Below are positions 5,301-8,890 of a stretch of DNA of 8,890 nucleotides, piece after piece. Source of the stretch: CAVOBC01 sp963693635 (lineage in GTDB: Bacteria; Pseudomonadota; Gammaproteobacteria; Pseudomonadales; Azotimanducaceae); the NCBI GenBank assembly GCA_963693635.1, contig CAVOBC010000188.1, forward strand, positions 1 through 8,890, given 5' to 3'. The notes below the pieces were generated by a model. That model made no database searches. It was given only the letters and a program-made list of their open reading frames with translations, and was not told the origin of the DNA. The translations under genes and the position numbers were made by a program. Positions within the stretch are counted from its first letter, which is position 1, and each line of letters opens with the position of its first letter.

Positions 5301-6481
5301 TAGGCGTACTGATCGAGTCGCGACTGGGCTTGTGTCAGCCCCTTGCCGCGAACCTTGGAATCATCAAGCCAATCGGCGACTGCCGCAGCCTCGTAGCCGA
5401 AGCCATCTGCTGATGCTTTGATCTCCGGAATCGTCATCCAGAAAGCGCCCTTGTCCGGCACCGGAAAACCGTTCGTGTTCATCGGGTAGGCGTAAATCCG
5501 GCTAAGCTGTTCGCCCTCTTCATAGTCGCCAACGTAACTGATCCACGGCGGCTCAAGACGCAGTTGATCGCGGATATGCGACTTGCAGGCGTCGATGTAA
5601 TTGCCGATGTCCCAGTCGGGGATTGCCTGCTCAACGTGCACCGGTCCACCGGGGAACGTGAGTTTGCCGTTCTCTGCACACATCAGAAACTGGCGCTCGT
5701 CGCGAAAGGTTCGTTCGAGCAAGAGTCTCGTTGTCCCGATTTCCCGGTTGCTGTGCACTGCAATCAGGTCCCGGTTCTGGGGAGAGAGCGCCTCAAAGGC
5801 CTCGTCATCAAAGAGGTAGTAGCCCGTCGCCGGCGGGTACTGCTTTGCCGCGTACTTGTTGAACAGACCGACGCGGTGAAGGTCGGACCTGTTTCCGGCC
5901 GCTTTGTGCCAGGTATGCATGTTCATGATCAGGAGATCGCCGCGCTTGAGCAGCGGGTCGATGAACCCGTCCGGGTCTGGTGAAATAGCCGGGTCAACGT
6001 GGAGTGCCCGCTCGCCGTTGTCTTTGATTCGGCCCAGGTGGTGGGACCCGGGGTAGACGAACAACTGGCCGGTCTCGGCATTGAAGTCAGTCATGGGAAT
6101 AATCGTAAACAGCCAATTCATGGACGAACCGACCGGGCGCCAGCGCTTGTAGTCGTTGTGCGCCGGGATCGGCGCGCCCCCTGGCGTGCGGTCATAGAGA
6201 ACGAACGCCGTGAGGAAGACGTCGTCGTCCAGCAGGGTCCGGGCAGGTTCTACCACCTGAGGATGCTCGACGATGAACGCGAAATCCGGATCCTTGAGTG
6301 CGCTGTGCGCGAGGGTGTAGCGACCGGGCGCCGGATACTCAAGGTCACCCATCGTGGCGTTGAGCGGTGGATTGCGCGAGAACGCGGCATCGAGTCGGTC
6401 GAGATCCCCGATGTCGAAGGTGTTGCGCAGAATGACAAATCCGTCGCGTTCGTAATCCGCGATTTGCGCTGGCGAAAGCAT
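5297..6481 (-). CDS. PhyH-family dioxygenase fused to a degenerate Nudix-like C-terminal domain
   Basis: This protein has 394 residues. Residues 1-245 are a PhyH-type Fe(II)/2-oxoglutarate oxygenase. The start is YERDGFVILRNTF, HxD is H108-N-D110 in IPAHNDYKRW, GQLFVYPGSHHLG spans 138-150, and the distal H192 and 2-oxoglutarate-binding R203 lie in TWHKAAGNRSDLHRVGLF. All ligands are present. Residues about 248-375 are unusual: TTRLLLERTFRDERQFLM, then KLTFPGGPVHVE, then YVGDYEEGEQLSRIYAYPM and FWMTIPEI, the order of strands in a Nudix domain. G278 and E284 fit GX5E. The following REUxEExGU region reads SHIRDQLRL (301-309) after a 9-residue insertion, so the metal-binding glutamates are missing. 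I infer a non-catalytic sensor or substrate-binding domain. The ATG at 6481 has GGAGG 6 bases upstream. It overlaps the downstream esterase start by 4 bases, implying coupled translation. Confidence 0.85.
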   Translation of the reverse strand: MLSPAQIADYERDGFVILRNTFDIGDLDRLDAAFSRNPPLNATMGDLEYPAPGRYTLAHSALKDPDFAFIVEHPQVVEPARTLLDDDVFLTAFVLYDRTPGGAPIPAHNDYKRWRPVGSSMNWLFTIIPMTDFNAETGQLFVYPGSHHLGRIKDNGERALHVDPAISPDPDGFIDPLLKRGDLLIMNMHTWHKAAGNRSDLHRVGLFNKYAAKQYPPATGYYLFDDEAFEALSPQNRDLIAVHSNREIGTTRLLLERTFRDERQFLMCAENGKLTFPGGPVHVEQAIPDWDIGNYIDACKSHIRDQLRLEPPWISYVGDYEEGEQLSRIYAYPMNTNGFPVPDKGAFWMTIPEIKASADGFGYEAAAVADWLDDSKVRGKGLTQAQSRLDQYAY

Positions 6482-6586
6482 GTTTGTCCTCCATTTCGAA
6501 TGAAGTGCGTGAATGAGGCGGTGACCTGAAGCGCCTGAGTCTAGGCGCTACGATCGGCGACTGTAAACTCGGCCGCTGCCTGACTT

Positions 6587-6637
6587 GCAAACCGACTCCC
6601 AAGAATTGTCAGGATGACGATTCTTGGGACAGGAACC
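6587..6637 (+). repeat. Dispersed two-hairpin repeat, copy B (hairpin 2 only)
   Basis: The best-preserved hairpin 2 is CCCAAGAATTGTCA (6598-6611), loop GGA, TGACGATTCTTGGG (6615-6628): 14 pairs with one T-G wobble, followed by ACAGGAACC. It is preceded by GCAAACCGACT, the right arm of hairpin 1, whose left arm is not preserved here. It lies in the 256-base gap between the FmdB-like gene's 3' end and the start of the PhyH-Nudix gene, about 105 bases upstream of that start. It could end the FmdB transcript or be part of a long leader. Confidence 0.8.
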
Positions 6638-6737
6638 AGCTTGCTTGCGCCGGAACAATTGCCGGGAGCCAATTACCGGGAGGAATGGCCCGGTTGAGAG
6701 CCCGCGTGACCGGTCCGGGAAGTCAAGACCCGATCGC

Positions 6738-7079
6738 TCAGTCCGAGATCTTCTTGTGCAGGTGGGGCAGGCTGGAGGGGTCGTTTGGATTCAAATGCTT
6801 TTTTTCGGTGCCGGTCGCCGTCACGTTTTCATAGGTGCCGTCGTAGCGCTTCTCCAGCCGTGTCCACCCGTTGTTTTTGAGCTCGCTGTTGCCCGTCGGC
6901 GTGTTAGCCATCGGAGCGGCCGTAAAGATCCGTCTGACGTGGGCATCGGGCGGCGTGCCGCCCAGGTCCTGGCCGCCACATTCACAAAGCTCGCCCCAGG
7001 TCGTAAACTTGGTGGTCATCCCGTGGATGACTTCCACAACCTCTTCGTTGGCCTCGCAGTAATAGTCGTACCGTGGCAT
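6738..7079 (-). CDS. FmdB-like small protein with incomplete zinc ribbon
   Basis: This is a 113-residue protein. Its first 55 residues follow the FmdB/CxxC_CxxC_SSSS small regulatory protein pattern: MPRYDYYCEANEEVVEVIHGM, then LCECGGQDLGG, then HVRRIFTAAP. In the normal family two CxxC pairs bind zinc. Here only C8 remains of the first pair (C8-E-A-N), and the second is C32-E-C34, so an intact four-Cys site is absent. The tail (60-113) is hydrophilic and rich in Lys, Asn and Thr, without a recognised domain. I chose the ATG at 7079 because MPxYxYxC is the characteristic family N-terminus; an upstream ATG at 7118 would add 13 residues. CAGGA lies about 12 bases before the start. It is first in the minus-strand direction ahead of the PhyH-Nudix gene, but a 256-base gap with a hairpin separates them. 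The function is unknown; regulation of a hydrolase is a family guess only. Confidence 0.7.
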   Translation of the reverse strand: MPRYDYYCEANEEVVEVIHGMTTKFTTWGELCECGGQDLGGTPPDAHVRRIFTAAPMANTPTGNSELKNNGWTRLEKRYDGTYENVTATGTEKKHLNPNDPSSLPHLHKKISD

Positions 7080-7131
7080 TTTTGTCTGTGTCCTGACGCT
7101 TGAGCCGGATTCTCGCAACTGGAAGCGATGC

Positions 7132-7149
7132 TTGACAAGCAGTTGTCAA
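7132..7149. promoter_or_regulatory. Inverted repeat in the divergent gap, candidate operator
   Basis: TTGACAA (7132-7138), spacer GCAG, TTGTCAA (7143-7149) form a perfect 7-bp inverted repeat in the 145-base gap between the divergent FmdB-like and PilZ-like genes. Each arm also contains the -35 consensus TTGACA on one strand, but I found no good -10 hexamer at normal spacing on either side. An operator for a dimeric regulator of both genes is possible. The symmetry is seen; the role is inferred. Confidence 0.35.
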
Positions 7150-7224
7150 ACTCGACGGCAATTTGGGATGTCGGGTCCGCAGATATGAGCGTGAGATGAA
7201 ACCACCTCACCACGACCCAGAACG

Positions 7225-7800
7225 ATGACCGGCGCCCCAACTCTATTCGATAGTAGTCGCTTGCTACGACTTCATCGTGCGGGGCCGGAACGCGACGGGT
7301 TTGGTGATGCAGAGGAAGGCATAGAAGCCAGCGCTTTTCTGGATTGGTTGAAGTCCAGTCACGCCGAGGTTGCTGTCGTCAAAAAGCTTGATCGCGTCGA
7401 AGACGTTGAAGCGTTTCTTCAGGCAACACGCAAGGTCCGCAACAGCGGGCGCGTGTCGGCGGGTCGCCAGGAAGACCGAATTCCGAATTCGGTTCAGGTA
7501 TTGCTGAACATTGCCGAGTGCGAGACGGACCTCGGACAGGTCGGGTCCCCCACCATTGGCCACACCATCGACCTCTGTCCGCACGGCCTCTGCGTCTTTA
7601 ACCAGCAGGAGTTGCCCACGGCTGCGGTCCTGCGCCTGACGATCAACGCCGTCGGTTTCCCGATTGCCATCTACAACCTCGTCGGTGACCCGCGCTGGGC
7701 CGCAAGCGATGACGAGGGACAGCGCATGGGCATCCAGATTCTGGAGGCGCAGGATTTCTCGCGCTGGGAGCGGGAGTTCCCCAGACGCTTCGTACGCTAG
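7225..7800 (+). CDS. PilZ-domain-like protein
   Basis: This protein has 191 residues. The C-terminal half (about 85-182) has the strand pattern of a PilZ domain, the usual bacterial cyclic di-GMP receptor. TIDLCPHGLCVF (114-125) corresponds to the (D/N)xSxxG loop, though Ser is Cys. AAVLRLTI and GDPRWAASDDEGQRMGIQIL follow, then a closing helix FSRWEREF. The canonical RxxxR before the barrel is not clear: DRIPNSVQV (84-92) has one Arg only. Cyclic di-GMP binding is therefore doubtful. The N-terminal half (1-84) is mostly charged helix (EASAFLDWLKSS, VEDVEAFLQATRKV) and matches nothing I recognise. There is no signal peptide or membrane segment, so it is probably cytoplasmic. No strong ribosome site precedes the ATG. 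Copy C of the dispersed repeat starts 2 bases after its stop. A 206-residue open frame on the other strand is a shadow that starts inside that repeat. Confidence 0.68.
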   Translation: MTGAPTLFDSSRLLRLHRAGPERDGFGDAEEGIEASAFLDWLKSSHAEVAVVKKLDRVEDVEAFLQATRKVRNSGRVSAGRQEDRIPNSVQVLLNIAECETDLGQVGSPTIGHTIDLCPHGLCVFNQQELPTAAVLRLTINAVGFPIAIYNLVGDPRWAASDDEGQRMGIQILEAQDFSRWEREFPRRFVR

Positions 7801-7801
7801 C

Positions 7802-7858
7802 TCTTGTCCCAAAATTGTCATCCTGACAATCCTTGGGAATCGGTTCGCAAGCGAACCG
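7802..7858 (-). repeat. Dispersed two-hairpin repeat, copy C (inverted)
   Basis: On the plus strand, CCCAAAATTGTCA (7808-7820), loop TCC, TGACAATCCTTGGG (7824-7837) is hairpin 2 with a small internal loop. CGGTTCGC (7841-7848), loop AA, GCGAACCG (7851-7858) is hairpin 1. Orientation is opposite to copies A and B. Compared with copy A, hairpin 1 has a T-to-C change in one arm and the matching A-to-G change in the other, so pairing is kept. It follows the PilZ-like stop by 2 bases, an ideal place for 3'-end processing or termination. Confidence 0.8.
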
Positions 7859-7940
7859 CGCTGGCAATGATCCATCTTTCGCACGTTACGTTTCCTGTGG
7901 GCCGCTTTCCACCGCGGGTGATGGCGGGTTACTCTGGCGC

Positions 7941-8890
7941 ATGAATTTCAAAGGTGTACGCATATTCGACGGCGAGTCGGTCCTCGACCCTGGGCTTGAC
8001 GGAGTAGTCGTCGAACAGGGCAGGATCACGAAGCTGTGCCCAGGCTCCGAGCTGCCGGGCGATGCAAAAGACCTCGGTGGGCTGTGGATCATCCCGGGCC
8101 TGATTGATGCGCACGTGCATCTGTGTCTCGATCCATCGATTTCTGATCCGCTGTCGCACCTGACGGACCCCGCGCTGTTGATGTCAGCGATGGCCGAGCG
8201 CGCATCCGCGATGGTCAAGGCGGGGATAACCGCCGCCCGCGATCTGGGTGGCGGCAACTTCGTCGAACTCGCGCTCCGTGACCGCATCAACCGCGGCGAG
8301 ATGCCGGGCCCGCGCCTCTTGTGTGCAGGCCAGCCGGTCACGTCGACAGGCGGACACTGTCACTTCTGGGGCGGGGAAGCCGCAGATCTCGAGGCCGCCC
8401 GTGTGGTCATCGAGCGTCAAGTCGAGCACGGCGTCGATCTGATCAAGGTCATGGCGACGGGTGGCAATATCACGCCCGGATCGAAGCCTGCGGACTCGCA
8501 GTTCGACCTGGCCACATTGACTGCCATCGTTGCTGCCGCCAAGGACTGCGGTCACGCTGTTGCTGCGCACTGCCACGGCACGGAAGGCATCGGCTTCGCT
8601 GCGGCGGCAGGAGTAACGACCATTGAGCACTGTTCCTGGGCTGGCGCGGCGGGTTGGGGACTCAATTACGATGCCGCGGCCGTTGAGGAAATGGTCCGAC
8701 AGGGAACCTGGGTGTCCCCGACGATCAACTCTGGATGGCGCCGCCACGCCCCCGGAAGTGATCGGGAGAAGCTCCTCAACAAGAACTTTGCGCGACTGAC
8801 AGACGCAGGCGTGCGGCTCATCGCGTCGACTGATGCAGGAATCCCCAACGTCTTTCACCATCATCTGCCGCTCGCGTTGCCGCTCTTCGC
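7941..8890 (+). CDS. Metal-dependent amidohydrolase, partial (3' end beyond window)
   Basis: The first 316 codons are present. It belongs to the amidohydrolase superfamily (imidazolonepropionase/Xaa-Pro dipeptidase-like group), TIM-barrel enzymes that hydrolyse C-N or related bonds using one or two metal ions. The N-terminal small beta domain (MNFKGVRIFDGESVL to DLGGLWIIPGLIDAH) leads into the metal motif H58-V-H60. Other ligands in order are K169 in LIKVMATGG (possibly carboxylated), H210 in AAHCHG, H230 in TIEHCSW and D298 in IASTDAGIP. GGHCHFWGG (137-145) fits the usual loop after strand 2. All metal ligands are present, so it is probably active. The start is the ATG at 7941, the only one fitting the domain; the ribosome site is weak. 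No signal peptide is seen, so it is cytoplasmic. The reading frame is open to the last base. The substrate is unknown. Confidence 0.88.
   Translation, partial: MNFKGVRIFDGESVLDPGLDGVVVEQGRITKLCPGSELPGDAKDLGGLWIIPGLIDAHVHLCLDPSISDPLSHLTDPALLMSAMAERASAMVKAGITAARDLGGGNFVELALRDRINRGEMPGPRLLCAGQPVTSTGGHCHFWGGEAADLEAARVVIERQVEHGVDLIKVMATGGNITPGSKPADSQFDLATLTAIVAAAKDCGHAVAAHCHGTEGIGFAAAAGVTTIEHCSWAGAAGWGLNYDAAAVEEMVRQGTWVSPTINSGWRRHAPGSDREKLLNKNFARLTDAGVRLIASTDAGIPNVFHHHLPLALPLF

Noticed and set aside
5564..6529. Two long plus-strand open frames (5564-5983 and 5999-6529)
   Set aside because: They are antisense shadows of the PhyH-Nudix gene, which has catalytic motifs and a strong ribosome site.
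7264..7884. 206-residue open frame on the minus strand
   Set aside because: It starts inside repeat copy C and lies opposite the PilZ-like gene. It shows no domain motif, whereas the plus strand has a PilZ pattern.
8184..8864. 226-residue minus-strand open frame
   Set aside because: It is antisense to the amidohydrolase, whose metal ligands are all present in order on the plus strand.

Overview
The window is GC-rich bacterial DNA with compact genes, Shine-Dalgarno sites, a probable lipoprotein signal peptide and REP-like intergenic hairpins. This fits a Gram-negative bacterium, probably a proteobacterium (inference; there is no rRNA or phylogenetic marker). Most recognisable genes concern acyl-CoA and lipid chemistry or general hydrolysis. 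There are no tRNA or rRNA genes, transposases, phage genes or CRISPR arrays.

Layout, left to right. (1) 1-309, minus strand: the N-terminal part of a crotonase-fold enoyl-CoA hydratase/isomerase, running off the left edge and broken by two apparent +1 frameshifts. (2) 461-1540, minus: a three-His-box membrane fatty acid desaturase. It is divergent from (3) 1789-2862, plus: an ACAD10/11-type phosphotransferase of the aminoglycoside phosphotransferase (APH) fold. (4) 2863-3317: a 455-base non-coding stretch with two interlocked inverted repeats, three 32-bp tandem repeats and a 12-bp palindrome, leading into (5) 3318-4409, plus: a PhyH-family Fe(II)/2-oxoglutarate dioxygenase with a TTG start. 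(6) 4410-4590: a repeat-rich gap between convergent genes. (7) 4591-5300, minus: an alpha/beta-hydrolase lipoprotein gene, broken by a frameshift and an in-frame amber codon. It overlaps by 4 bases the end of (8) 5297-6481, minus: a second PhyH-family protein whose C-terminal third looks like a degenerate Nudix domain. (9) 6738-7079, minus: an FmdB-like small protein with an incomplete Zn ribbon. It is divergent from (10) 7225-7800, plus: a PilZ-like protein. (11) 7941 to the right edge, plus: a metal-dependent amidohydrolase, cut by the window end.

The crotonase, desaturase, acyl-CoA-type kinase and two PhyH oxygenases suggest a region for modifying or degrading fatty, isoprenoid or hydroxylated acyl substrates. 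No single pathway can be deduced, and the genes do not form one operon.

The most unusual features are the PhyH-Nudix fusion and a dispersed two-hairpin repeat family. The repeats lie at 4525-4583, 6587-6637 and 7802-7858, with a shorter relative at 4421-4450. Their stem differences are compensatory, and each sits next to a gene 3' end. The esterase pseudogene runs straight into one copy.
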